Of a DNA stretch of 64,000 nucleotides, positions 21,836 to 33,059 are shown in pieces. Within the stretch, counting starts at the first letter, position 1. Each line of letters begins with the position of its first letter. The stretch lies in the NCBI GenBank assembly GCA_018398815.1, contig CM031595.1, positions 141,111,614-141,175,613 on the forward strand, read 5' to 3'. A program made the position numbers and the translations under genes. A model generated the notes under the pieces. It saw only the letters and a program-made list of their open reading frames with translations. It did no database searches and was not told the DNA's origin. The DNA is from Conus ventricosus. Taxonomy: Eukaryota > Mollusca > Gastropoda > Neogastropoda > Conidae.

Positions 21836-22059
21836 TGCCTCTGAATCCATCGTAGACCACAATTCCTTTGGCGCCCTGGGTGCTATCACCCACTCCCTTC
21901 TTCCTCTACGTCGTCGTCTCATCTCAGCCACCACCAGGACACCACCACCACCACCCCCTCCCGTCTATCCCATCCTCGACTGCAACACTCTGAAATGCCC
22001 TGACTTTGATTACTGCTGTTTTCTCTGTCAGTCGTTTTTTTGTTTTTGTTTTGTTTTTT

Positions 22060-22146
22060 ATTTAATGACTTGTGAGTTGACTTCAACGCGGTGACAGCCC
22101 TAATATGGCCCTTTGCGGTCGGCTGGGCTATAAGCAACATTACGTT
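22060..22146 (+). repeat. LINE A-type tail fragment
   Basis: Only the last ~90 bp of the element are present ('gtgacagccctaatatggcc', 'gctgggctataagcaacatt'). The preceding 21836-22055 is unassigned. Confidence 0.65.
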
Positions 22147-22171
22147 ACCTTCCTATGCCATTAAAGTTTAC

Positions 22172-22189
22172 CATAGACGCGCACGCGCG

Positions 22190-22237
<48 letters not shown>

Positions 22238-22261
22238 CCACACACACACACACACACACAC
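22172..22261. repeat. (GC)n(CA)n microsatellite
   Basis: 'gcgcacgcgcgcgcgcgcgc' runs into two (CA)n blocks with short interruptions. Confidence 0.9.
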
Positions 22262-22404
22262 TTTGTTTCTCACGCTGACTTGACACCCATTGTTTGTTTG
22301 TTTCTTCTTTTTTTTTTAAACCTGTATCTACGGATGTTGTGAAGAGGCTCACTTTTCTAATACAACCAAGGCAAGTTTTTCAACTGATTCTTCTGAGTCC
22401 ATGA

Positions 22405-22706
22405 GGATGGCGTGAGTTTATCCACATAACACTTTGCAGCAGACTCCATGAAATTTCTTCAGAGATGTCGCACCTGACGTGATCTTTGAATTCCTGGGGG
22501 AGATTAAGTTTTCATCAGATCTAAGATTTTACAGAGGAAAGATTTTTCACAAAATTTCCAGTGTGTTTTTGGAAGGTGTGTTTTAAAGAGTTGTGTGAAT
22601 GAGTTTTGTTTTTTTTTAAATGTAAATGACATAACTTCAACGCGGTGACAGCCCCGATATGGCCCTTTGCGGTCGGCAGGGCTATAAGCAACATTACCAT
22701 TACCTG
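22405..22706 (+). mobile_element. LINE A copy 5, 3' fragment
   Basis: Homologous to 18340-18610 from 'acactttgcagcagactcca' to the tail 'gtgacagccccgatatggcc', 'cagggctataagcaacatta'. It is strongly 5'-truncated. Confidence 0.75.
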
Positions 22707-22818
22707 ACCTCACGCAATATCGGAAAGTGATCTTCATTTAATTAATCATGTACTGTTAACACACTTGGATCTCCATTGTACTGTGTGTGTGTGTGTGTGT
22801 GTGTCACACTGGTGGGGC

Positions 22819-23873
22819 TGTGACGGTTTCCGTCTGCACCCTATCGGACACCTGCCTCGCGTGCACCCGATCTAGCACCACACAAGAAGGGAGTTTGATA
22901 AAACAATGCAGAAATTTATTAACGAATGATATACAGCTATTTGTTGTGTTTCTTTCTCCTCCGTGAAAAAGACGTTGATTCTCACTTTTATCTTGTTGCG
23001 ATATGATAAACTATCAATCTTCGATTTGTACTCTTTCACTTGCAATATTAAACGGAACTTTACTTATCTGGCTTTATTGTCTCTTGTTATCAGCTCACGA
23101 TGCACTAAGTCTGTGATGCACTCAAGATGAGCCGTCAGTTTCCTCCCGTTGACGTAGTTGCTGCTCCCAGATACTTGCAGTGAAGATTCTGGTGGCCAAG
23201 ATACTTGCAGTGAAGATTCTGGTGCCAAGATACTTGCAGTGAAGATTCTTTATAGGAAGTGAAGAAGATGAAGTGGAGAAAATGTAGTGAAGAGAAGACG
23301 TGAAGAGAAGACACCTCAAACCACAGAGCTCTGTGCTAGCCCTTCTATCAACGATAAAGTTCCAGACGCCCAGACGAAGTAAATGTATTATTGTAATCTG
23401 TATGAGACGACAGAGATACGACACAAACACAGATGACGACACCCTCGTGTGTGTGTAAGTGTGTGCGTGTCTACTGTGGGCACGATGATATAAAAAGTAT
23501 GAAGATGGGACGACACACTAAATGAGGATGCCATCCACGCCCCCTAGGGCGCACCCGATCCTGCAATAAAGGATCACAAAAATAAATGAACAACATAATT
23601 ATAGTCTGGCACGCTCTGCCTAATACTCATAATAAATTAATGAAGTGATATCGATACAATCACTAACAATCATATGGATCCGAACTGCGATCGTGCGACA
23701 TATCTCGCACTAACCATACATACCTCCATCGAACATGTGACGAACTGATAGGCTACCTTCGACCATATTTATTTGACAAAGAGTTAAAGTATAAATGGTA
23801 AATTCAACACTTGCTGATAAATAGATACGGCTCCTACTAATGATAGGACGCCGACCGCTCCAGGCCGTCACCA
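22819..23873 (-). mobile_element. Candidate solo LTR
   Basis: The 1055-bp stretch has inverted ends TGTGACGG and CCGTCACCA (TG..CA) and identical 5-bp flanks GGGGC at 22814-22818 and 23874-23878, as integrase makes. On the minus strand an AATAAA lies about 100 bp from the 3' end (near 22915-22922). No gag/pol is seen. The 31-bp unit 'agatacttgcagtgaagatt'.. is repeated three times at 23170-23250. The short ends and 5-bp flanks could still be chance. Confidence 0.38.
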
Positions 23874-24779
23874 GGGGCCACCAGACGCGTCGCCCACCAG
23901 ATGAGTCCCTGTCAGCACGTCCACACCAGTCTTCAGCGTTGTCGTGCCGAGCCCCAGTCCCCAGTTGGTCCGTCGGAAGCTCGAAGAAGGATCTTTCCAA
24001 ATCCGGAATGACGAAGGGTATACTGCAGGCTCCGTCGAAGACGACTGGTGCAGAACGGTGCTGACACTGGATCTGTGACTGCTGGTCGCCTGGGATGAAT
24101 AAGATGATGCGGTTGAAGAAGAAGTACGATTTGATGGTCAATGTAGATCGCGAGGATGTAAGTAAAAGCGCCGGTGACGAAGCACTGAATATGACCCTCT
24201 ATGCGTTGCTATAGTGCAGGGTCCGCTGAACGCTGGAGTTACAATTCCAGAATTTTGATATTCTGACGATGCACAGGTATACGACGATTATTCTTATGAC
24301 TCGATTTCTCCTCAGCTAAACTGCATGAGTTCGCTGATCCAATAATCCGACTCCAGGTCGCCTTCTTCAACAAAATTCTTGCACAGGGCTTTCGATGTCG
24401 ACCGCTCGTAACTGTTGCTTCTTCTGATCTCCCCGTAGACTTTCCGGTGCTAAGGCAACCGCACTACAAAACTGGTGTCCTAATGATCCGATTCGTTGAA
24501 GCCCTTTCAACGGACTTATGCAAATGCAGGATTTAGAAAAATAATCGATGTGATTGATGATAGCATGTAGCAAATCGTTGCACTAATAATAAAATCACAG
24601 TAGAAAAGAAAAAGTTGTAATGCTGTGCTGTTTCGAATGTGAGGTCGTCTGCGTATTTTTGCACGCAGTTCGATGACGTGATGCGACAATTGACGGCATC
24701 ACCTGTGCCTGAACTTAGCGCGTTCCAAAAAAAAATAGATCTGGCTATTATTGCCAAGTCGCCACATGTTACAGTGTGT
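23874..24779. other. Unassigned stretch
   Basis: No conserved protein or known repeat was recognised. The base composition is mixed. Short open frames on both strands show no motif. Confidence 0.3.
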
Positions 24780-25790
24780 GTTCTGTTTTTATGGGATCTT
24801 CTTTTCCTTGCCGTCTTTTTCCTGAGCAGTTCGAACTTTGCAATGCTTCAGATTGGTCAAGTCTTTTGCAGTCTTAGAAGTTTTCTCGGTGTGGTTGTTG
24901 ATTCGGTGTTTCTCAAGGTCTTAACACTGTTGTTCAATAAAGCCTTCCTTTGAATTTTTCATTGCTTGACTGAAATCTTGTTTACAGTGCAGAATTTCTC
25001 CCCTTTCTCAGTTTTCTTGGTGGGGGGGGGGGGGGGGGGGGGGGGGAGCTCCCACTAGTCTCATCCTTTCCAAGGAACTGCTTTTGATCTATGACGTTGA
25101 TTTTCATCAGCTTAGTTCTTGGACCTCTGTTGCTGTCTCAGTCTTCACTTGAGGGTTTAAAGGCCTTCCCCAAACAGTGATGGTTGGGTGAATTTCCCTC
25201 CAATAGCCGCCTGGAATTGTTCAGCGATGACAGAATCTTTAGGTTTGTCAAGGTTGAATCTGAGATGGCTGTTTTCCCCCTCCCTTGCTGGTCTGCAACA
25301 GTATTTTAAATTTATTCATGACAAGGTCGTGGTCACTGCCAAAGTCACCTCCCAAAAATGTTCTGTAGCTTATTTGATGCTAGACCTGTTCCGGTTCTTC
25401 ACAAGAATGTGATCCATCTTGCTGTGATACTAACCGTTTGGGTTAGTACTGAGTCCGTCTTCGATACAATTGATGCTTTCCAACGGTGCAAACAAGAACC
25501 AGGTTATTATCACCAGCGAATTCAAGCAGGCGTGGTCCCCTATCATTGGTGGTCTTATTACAGTAAGAGTCGCAAAAAATCCCTCCGGTCTTCTTGAGAG
25601 TCAACACCAACTTTGGTATTCCAGTCATCCTGAAAGATAAGGATGTCTTTCTTGTCAATATCGTTGATGACCGTTTGAAGCTGAATGTAGAATTCTTCAA
25701 ACTGCTCATCACTAAAGTCTGATTTAGGAGCATATATTGGTACTACAATCATGCTGAACGGTTCTTCTCTGGTGGACAGTCATGATCCTG
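24780..25790 (-). pseudogene. RTE/BovB-like LINE fragment, antisense
   Basis: On the minus strand it reads the RTE endonuclease and linker: MIVVPIYAPKSDFSDEQFEE, KDILIFQDDWNTKVG (GDWN motif altered), RGPRLLEFAGDNNLVL, then in other frames MDHILVKNRNRSSIK, SHLRFNLDKPKDSVIAEQFQ and AAIGGKF, and a last block NNSVKTLRNTE..RKLLRLQKT near 24850-24930. A G(25) tract at 25022-25046 interrupts it. The N-terminal endonuclease part and the RT core are missing. Confidence 0.72.
25022..25046 (+). repeat. Poly-G tract, 25 nt
   Basis: An uninterrupted run of 25 G, one of seven long G or C runs in the window. Confidence 0.9.
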
Positions 25791-26169
25791 CTAAAAAAAA
25801 AAAAAAAAAAAAGACAGCATCCAAGGACAGAGTCGTTGTTGACTTAAGGGGGGAAAAAACGAGTGCATGTTTGTTCTCTTTTCCACTGTAGTACAGGACT
25901 TGCTCTTCTTCTGTCTGTACTTTTATTTAATTCTTCCACTAACTTCGCAGAGACCAAACATATGCAATCAGCACATGTCCATTCCACGGGTCCATTTTTG
26001 TTCGAACACTTGCACGAGTGTTCTTACGTTCCAGGTGGCGAATGTGATGATGTCCTTCCACAGCCACTCTGTGGTTTTCCCCCAGCCACACACTTTTCAT
26101 GTTTACAACGTCAAAATCGTCAATATGATAATGGACTTTGTATGAAAGTCAGGAGGCAGCAGCTGTGAA
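25791..26169. other. Spacer between the two RTE fragments
   Basis: It starts with A(20) at about 25793-25812. The rest may be an RTE 5' portion but could not be aligned by eye. No independent gene is recognised. Confidence 0.3.
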
Positions 26170-28190
26170 GAGCAGGAAGTTTTCAAATACGTAGGATAGT
26201 GACCAGACCTTGTCATGATAAACTTCTTGGTACGTTTGAAGAACAAACAAAAAAGTGGAAAAAAACAGCCGTATCAAATTCAGACTTGACAAACTGACAT
26301 TGCTGAATAATTCCACGTGCACATACTGGGAGGAAAATTCGAGCCACTACTATTGTTCGAAGACCTCGAAGCCCTCACAAACAAATTCAATATGTAATGA
26401 CTGTTTACACAACAACAGAGGTTATAGAAATAATTCGACGGAAATCCATCCCATGTATCACAAGCAATGTATTGGAGAAGTGTGAAGCTGGAAGAAGCTT
26501 AAAACCTCAAGAGAAGAATGAGTGAGGAAAGAAGGGAGACGCACAGCACTGTAAACAAGAGAATGGGTCAAGAAATGAAGAATACACAGGAAAGCTGAAT
26601 CAAACAACACCAAACAACAGTGTGAGGACATTGAGAACCTAGACAACAACGACAGAAAGAAAGCTTTTAGGATCGTAAAAGACATGTCCAAACAAAGTAA
26701 AGTCAGCACAAGGCGGCAATTGTCTTACGCAGAAAGTAGACATCATAACAAGATGGAATGAATATTCTTCAGAACTCTACGATGAACAGAGTTAAAGGAG
26801 ATCCAAGTGTATTAACAGCTCAGGATTTATCACATGAGGATGAATTTCCAGTCCCCCGTGAAGAAGTTACAGCAACAGTGAAATCTATGAAATGTGGATG
26901 GACTGCAGGCATTGGCAAATCCTTGCAGCACTCGAAAAACATAGCAGAGAGACAGTAGTTTATACCCTGCCTGCATTCTGAAACAAAATCTAGCACATTT
27001 GCGAGGAGCCAGCCCCATGGACTCGTTCATAATCGTCACGGTTCTAATGAAAAACTATCTCCAACACTTATTAAATTGATCAGCCACACCAGCACAGTAA
27101 CGCTCAACACATTTGAAATGGATCACGGTCACAAGCTGAAGAACAGGCCAGATTCCGCAAAATCAGAAGTATCATTAAAAAGATCTTACACCAGCGTACC
27201 CTTCGTGAAAAGCACTTTCCAGCACAAGAGGAAGTTCTGCCATGTCTTCATACTTCGATAAGACAGTCTGGCAGAAGACGCTCTAGGCCACAATGAAAGA
27301 AACTTAATGTAGACAAATGCCAGTCAACACCATCCATGTCATACAGGTGGCAACTGGAGCCTGGTTCCATATCTTAGCTGAGGGTCGTCAGACTGCCTTC
27401 TATTTCTCACAATTTTCAAAATATTGGCGAAATGCATCATGACTTCAATATCATGTCAGCACAGTAAGCATTGGAGGAAAAAACCGTCACGAACTGTTCC
27501 TTTGCAGATGAAAATCTGATGTATGAAAGGCAAGGAACAAGGACTTAACAAGCTCGTTCAAAGACTGGATGAAGCATCAACAAAATACAGCACGGGTATT
27601 AGCACCGAGAAGACCAAGTTGATGGGCACCGCAAAGTTGACGGCTACCATACCACAATCATCAATACTGATAGGAATATCCATGGATAAAAAAAATAGGA
27701 AGTGTTCAACAGTTCAGTTGCCTTGAATCCAACATTACCAAAAGGGGGCCAAATCCAATAATCTTCTCATGGCTAGCCACATCAATATCAGCACTGTCCA
27801 GGTGGAAGCCCGTATAGAAGGGCAATAACCTTTCCCTAAAACCCAAGAGCAGGCTATTCTCAGCACCGACGTATTCCATCTTCCTGTATGCATGCGAGAC
27901 AGGGACCCTCGCGGCGATTTGGCAAAAAAAGAATTCCAGCCACAGAAACGAGGTGTTGCCGCTAGATACTGAACATAGAATATTTTGATAACACCATCAA
28001 TGAGTAAATGCGTCTAACCATCAAGCAACGCGTTAGAATTAGACATTAGGAAGTATATATCTTGTGGCATCAGTTAAGAAATAAAACAACGTTGGTTTGG
28101 CAATGTAACGAGATCTACCGACCTTGCGAAAACAGTTCTCAGGGAATTCGTGTAGAAGGGAGACGGACGGAAGATAGAATTATCGACACA
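26170..28190 (+). pseudogene. RTE/BovB-like LINE fragment, sense
   Basis: A decayed RTE ORF whose blocks match the family order: GGKFEPLLLFEDLEALTNKF (about 26320-26390), NNSVRTLRT and KKAFRIVKDMSKQSKVS (about 26655-26706), RWNEYSSELYDEQ (about 26750-26790), FPVPREEVTATVKSMKCG (RT start, about 26845-26900), QARFRK..SIIKKILHQRTL (about 27145-27200), NKLVQRLDEASTKYSTGIST (about 27550-27610), SAPTYSIFLYACETGTLA (about 27855-27915) and a final VGLAM block near 28090. Many stops and frameshifts. It lies head-to-head with the antisense copy ending at 25790. Confidence 0.72.
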
Positions 28191-28247
28191 CAGACGCGCG
28201 CGCGCGGCACGCACGCGCGCACGCACGCACGCACGCACGCACGCACA

Positions 28248-28281
<34 letters not shown>
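28191..28281. repeat. (GCAC)n/(CA)n microsatellite
   Basis: 'cgcgcgcgcggcacgcacgc' changes to (GCAC)n and then (CA)n, ending exactly at the MITE border. Confidence 0.9.
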
Positions 28282-28282
<1 letters not shown>

Positions 28283-28584
28283 AGGGGCGGATTATGGTGT
28301 TGACATGGGGGGGGGGGGTTTCTGGAAAATGGAATGTGAAGGCGTGAAGCGCCTGAGCAGTCTAGGGGGGTCCGGGGGCATGCCCCCCCGGAAATTTTTT
28401 TTTTCAAGGATGCAAAATGGTGCAATCTGGTGCTATCGGACATTGAAAAAGGGCTCTGTAATAACTCCAAAACAGTCAAGAAAAATGAACGATTTTAGAG
28501 AATTTAAAAAAACGTTTTTCTTTTTTTTTTGACAGCCGAGGGGGGGTTTCCGTGCAACTGGGAAACCCCCATAATCCGCCACTG
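28282..28584. mobile_element. 303-bp MITE with CAGGGGCGGATTATGG ends
   Basis: The terminal inverted repeats are CAGGGGCGGATTATGG (28282-28297) and CCATAATCCGCCACTG (28569-28584), with 15 of 16 positions paired. Inside, 'gggggcatgccccccc' near 28375-28391 folds into a GC hairpin followed by T-rich 'aaattttttttttcaagg'. The same cassette recurs at about 43927 and 45137 in the larger DNA element. The flanks lie in (CA)n, so the target duplication cannot be fixed. No ORF. Confidence 0.8.
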
Positions 28585-28998
28585 CGACACACACACTCGC
28601 ACACATGCACGTAAACACACTCGCGCGCGCGCACTGCTTCTTGTTACGTGTTTGAATTATGTTGAAATGTGTCTTTTACGGCTATTACTGTATTACTTGT
28701 TAACATTTTATGCTTGGATATGACAATACATAAATACAATACAATACAATACAATACCTTGTCCTTCTTCAAAGGAATGCCCATATTCCTGACGGATATT
28801 ATTCTGCACTTTCAGAAGTGTTCACTGCTGCAAAACAAATTAGAACGTTACGCAGACTCGTTATCAGGGTACCATAACTTCCTCGTGAAAAAAAAAAAAA
28901 AATTAGGAAGTTGGTAAAATATCAAATAAAATGGAACGTCAGTCCTCGTGGAACCTGACCAGCCAAATCCTAAGATAGACAATGTTAAAAAATAAAAT

Positions 28999-29007
28999 AT
29001 ATATATA

Positions 29008-29081
<74 letters not shown>
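28999..29081. repeat. (AT)n(GT)n compound microsatellite
   Basis: (TA)n of about 45 bp passes straight into (TG)n of about 36 bp. Confidence 0.9.
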
Positions 29082-29083
<2 letters not shown>

Positions 29084-29349
29084 TTGATGTTTGTGTTTCA
29101 GAGAAGAGAGTGCAGTCTGGGAAGCGAAACGTCACTGCCACACATGTTTCACTGCGCGGCTTCAAGCACTCTTCTGCATTCTGGAAGCTGACACCATCGA
29201 TGTCGTCTCTGTTCCTGCCGATTGTCGATGACCTTCCTGTCGACTGACAATCTGTCAGACGCAGAAACGAAAAATGGGGAAGGAAACAAGTCAAGCGGAC
29301 GAAAAAAAGAACCCCCACCCCCACCCCACCCCCTCCCCATGTGAGTAAA

Positions 29350-30660
29350 CACAGCAAACTTGAAGGACAGAGATGTGGATGAACGCTGCAGACCAGAAGA
29401 AAGACAGAGGTGTGCATGACCACTGAAAACCAGAACAAAGCATGAATGAACAGTACAAACCAAAAGAAAGACAGGTGTGCATGAAACCACTGAAAACCAA
29501 AGAACAAAGCATGAATGAACCGGCTGACAAACCAGAAGAAAGGCAAAAGTGCGAATGATCGGAGCAAACCATAAAAAATAATAATATTAATTTTAAAAAA
29601 AAACAGAAGTGTAAATTAATGCTGCAAACCAAAGGGAAGGAATGCAGTGTGAATCAATGCTTTAGACCAGAAGAAAGACGGACAGAGTGTGCACAAACAC
29701 AGCAAACCAGAATAGCACACAAGTGAATCGATGCTGAAAACCAGACGGAAGGTTAAAGCAAAAAAAAATAATAATAAATTAAAAACCACTGTAAACGAGA
29801 ATATAAACATCAGCGCTGCAAAACAAAAAAGACAAGTGTGAACTTAAGCAGCGAACCAGAAGGAAAGAAGCATTCTAATCGGCAGTGCAAGCAGAAAGAC
29901 GGAAGTGTTGAACAAATGCTGCAAGCCATAAAGACAGAAGTATTGAACAATGCTGCAAGCCATAAAGACAGAAGTATTGAACAAATGCTGCAAGCCATAA
30001 AGACAGAAGTATTGAACAAATGCTGCAAGCCATAAAGACAGAAGTATTGAACAAATGCTGCAAGCCATAAAGACAGAAGTATTGAACAAATGCTGCAAAC
30101 CATAAGACGAAGTATTGAACAAATGCTGCAAGCCATAAAGACAGAGTATTGAACAAATGCTGCAAGCCATAAAGACAGAGTATTGAACAAATGCTGCAAG
30201 CCATAAGACAGAAGAGCGAACGACCAATGTAAACCACAGACTATGAAAACAGTGCTGCAAATCAGAAGAATGGCAGCAGCGAGAACTAAAGCTGCGCACC
30301 ATTAGGAAGAAAAGAAGTGAAAATCTACTCGGCAAACAAGGACAGAAGTGTAAATCAACGCCGCAGACCTGAGAAAAGGAAGTGTGATTCAACGCACAAA
30401 CCAGAAGAAAGGAATAAAAGTGCGAATCAAAGGTGCGAATTAGAAATAAATCAATCAACAACCGTGAGTAAATGACTGAGGTCAAAAAGATGGAAAGAAG
30501 TGTTCATACCAGAAGGAAGAATAGACGCTGCAAGCCATGAGAAATTGAACGCGTGTGAACTTCGATACTCGACAGAAGAAAGGAAAGAAGTGTGAATCGG
30601 TAATGAAACCCAGATGGATAAAAGGGAGCATTGATTAAAATTGCTACTGAGGGTTCTAAG
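29350..30660. repeat. Degenerate minisatellite with homogeneous 35-bp core
   Basis: The whole stretch is built of diverged units of the form 'gaNcaaNgctgcaaaccaga' plus 'agaaagaNagaagtgt'. In the middle, about 29906-30205, nine units of 35 bp ('attgaacaaatgctgcaagc' + 'cataaagacagaagt') are nearly identical, differing by single-base deletions. The minus strand is open in all three frames simply because the unit lacks stops. No protein is claimed. Confidence 0.85.
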
Positions 30661-30797
30661 TCTTACCAACAGATTCCACTTTTGATTTGTTCAAGTGAAC
30701 AGAAAAAAATTACATTCTGAATCTACTAGTTCATGTCCCCATTAGGATTAGACCCTGTAGAAATTACCGTTCAGTCCTAATGCCAAGTTTTTACAAC

Positions 30798-30831
<34 letters not shown>

Positions 30832-32716
30832 ACAACACACACACACACACAACGCTGAGAGAAAGATTGAATGGCGAAAAGTGTGTATTACATGTTGTTT
30901 GCAAACGATAATAAAGAAGTTGGACATGCATATTCAGTAAATTCTCTTACAGTACATTAAGTTGGAGTAATAATGTCTGATAATGGCAAAAGGTATTTGT
31001 TGAATGTTTTGGGACTGATGTGTTTGTTGAATGTTTTGGGACTGATGTTCGACGTTGAATTTTGTGAATATGTGCACTTTTTGTGCACGATATATGGGTG
31101 TTGTGGTTTTGCATCTGTGATCATTTTACTGAGGTAGGCTACTCTGTTTTGGCTTTTTCGACATCATTTGAAACAAATTTTCTCTGTTCTTTGTATTCGT
31201 AAAATAAATTTGCTCCCTTGAGTTGATCACAAAGTATCACTTTTTGCAGTAATTCTGGTGTGAACTACGGTTTCATCTAGTGGATACTTAACTCTTTTTG
31301 ATGTAATGTTTGTTGTTGATGGTATGAAATGATGATACCAGAACAATAGTGCTGCATTGATGTCTGATAAAATGTGATTTGAAAGGGAAAAAATTGCCTA
31401 AGTCAAAGACATGTGCGGTTTATTGAGCTTTTTGAAAGTGCGGAATTGGATGGTTGTGTGGCTTCGGGTGGTGGTTTGGAAGCATGAAGGATACGTGCAG
31501 AATACTGGACGATGATCACTACGCCAATGTACCACTGAATATCCGATATTGCAGATATGTTGTTTTTGCACATGTAAGCGATGAGTGTGAGGATGTTTTT
31601 ACTGTTCTCGTCGGGAGTGATAAAGTGACAGTATATTTGTGCAATGCTAATTGTTTTAACAGATTATTGTTAAAGTCTCTGTTAAACAGAGCGTTGAATA
31701 AATGTGACAGATTCGGTCCATCATTTGCATGGATTTGTCATATTTATTCGTATGGGGGAGAATGGGTTTCTGCATGAATTTCGTTTAATAAAGGCGGTGA
31801 TTCGGAGGTATTTTTTCGTAGTTTTTTCGATACGGGATAAAGCCAACAGTTAGTTTCAAGATTTTTTTTTGTGGCGGGCAGTATCGGTTATTTATGGATG
31901 AATATTTACAAGAAGACCAGTATATTGGGCTAACCACTGTCGCGTCGTTCTATTTTTTTGGTCAGGACTGCTGTAAGATTATCTGCGATGCAAGTCTAAT
32001 CTTGTTTCCATACATCCCGACACCTGTATTGGGTACGGTAACTATATAGAAAAAAGGAAATATCATGGAACTTATTGAATAAAATTATAAATTTCCTAAG
32101 TCTTTGAAAGTGAGAGCGTGGGAAGGAATGGGTGGTAAGGAAATACACAGACAAAATAGATTAATTAATACAAAAAGTTTTCATAAAAAAACACAGACGA
32201 TAGAATACATCTTTTTAGAGAGCAATAAACAACAGAACATCAATAATAGCAAGAGTAGTGGATGGAGCACAATGATGACGAACTCACGGGAAAAAAAGAA
32301 AAATGAATAATTAAGATTTCAAAAAAGAAACGGACAATAGAACATATTTTTTTGAAAAATCAGTAAGCCATCAAAACAGTTTAAAAAAAAAGCAAGGGTT
32401 CAGATGATGACGAACACACAGAAAGAAGGATAAATAACCAGACGTAAAACAGCGTTAGTTACATTGAGAAGTCAATATGTGTAGCGATACAAATGTGGAC
32501 GGTGGTGTCAGTACGACCCCCATGAGCCTCATTTAAAGAGTGTATACTTTATAATAAAAATTTAAAAAAAGGGATGACGTGTTCTTTGATAAAGTCACAA
32601 GCAATCAGAAGCATTCATCTCATCATCATCAGTGTCCTCATATGTACATTTTTCCCAAAACTGAACCTTGACAAACCCTAAGCGGTCCGAATACTATAAA
32701 AAAGAAAAATGGAGTT
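30661..32716. other. AT-rich unassigned region
   Basis: Contains (CA)n at about 30800-30850, a 30-bp direct duplication ('tgtttgttgaatgttttggg' repeated near 30994 and 31022), and one 107-codon open frame at 31454-31777. No repeat family was recognised. Confidence 0.4.
31454..31777 (+). CDS. Unrecognised 107-codon open frame
   Basis: It starts at an ATG followed by CGFGWWFGSMKDTCRILDDD, and contains YCRYVVFAHVSDECEDVF and CNANCFNRLLLKSLLNRAL. It is cysteine-rich and of mixed hydrophobicity, with no signal peptide or known domain. It lies in AT-rich DNA with no partner exon seen, so it may be chance or a worn transposon piece. Confidence 0.2.
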   Translation: MCGFGWWFGSMKDTCRILDDDHYANVPLNIRYCRYVVFAHVSDECEDVFTVLVGSDKVTVYLCNANCFNRLLLKSLLNRALNKCDRFGPSFAWICHIYSYGGEWVSA

Positions 32717-32737
32717 GGGGGGGGGGGGGGGGGGGGG
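32717..32737 (+). repeat. Poly-G tract, 21 nt
   Basis: A run of 21 G, 220 bp ahead of a C(28) run at 32958-32985. On one strand the two could pair. Confidence 0.9.
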
Positions 32738-32957
32738 CAGTTAACACAACTGCATATCAAAAAGCAATACAAGGAAAATTCATGAAACAAAGCAACAAGA
32801 GGAAAATATACAACACAAAAACGGCACCAATAGATGCTACAGCATGTCAAAGCACTTGCACACACGCTGACGTCATATGGCTACCCTTATAAACTACACC
32901 CTTTCATCCTTCACCCTTCAAGACCTCCTCTCACGCTCCGTACTGCTGCCTTCACCA

Positions 32958-32985
<28 letters not shown>
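32958..32985 (+). repeat. Poly-C tract, 28 nt
   Basis: The longest C run in the window, followed by (CA)-rich DNA that abuts the broken end of LINE E. Confidence 0.9.
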
Positions 32986-32988
<3 letters not shown>

Positions 32989-33059
32989 CCTTAAACTAAA
33001 CGCACACAAATGCATTCACACTTGTGCGCGTGCTTATGCGCGCACACATACACACAGAA

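Noticed and set aside
29810..30485. Three overlapping minus-strand frames (LQHLFNTS..FMACSICS repeats)
   Set aside because: The 35-bp unit lacks stops in all three frames, so each frame is open by construction.
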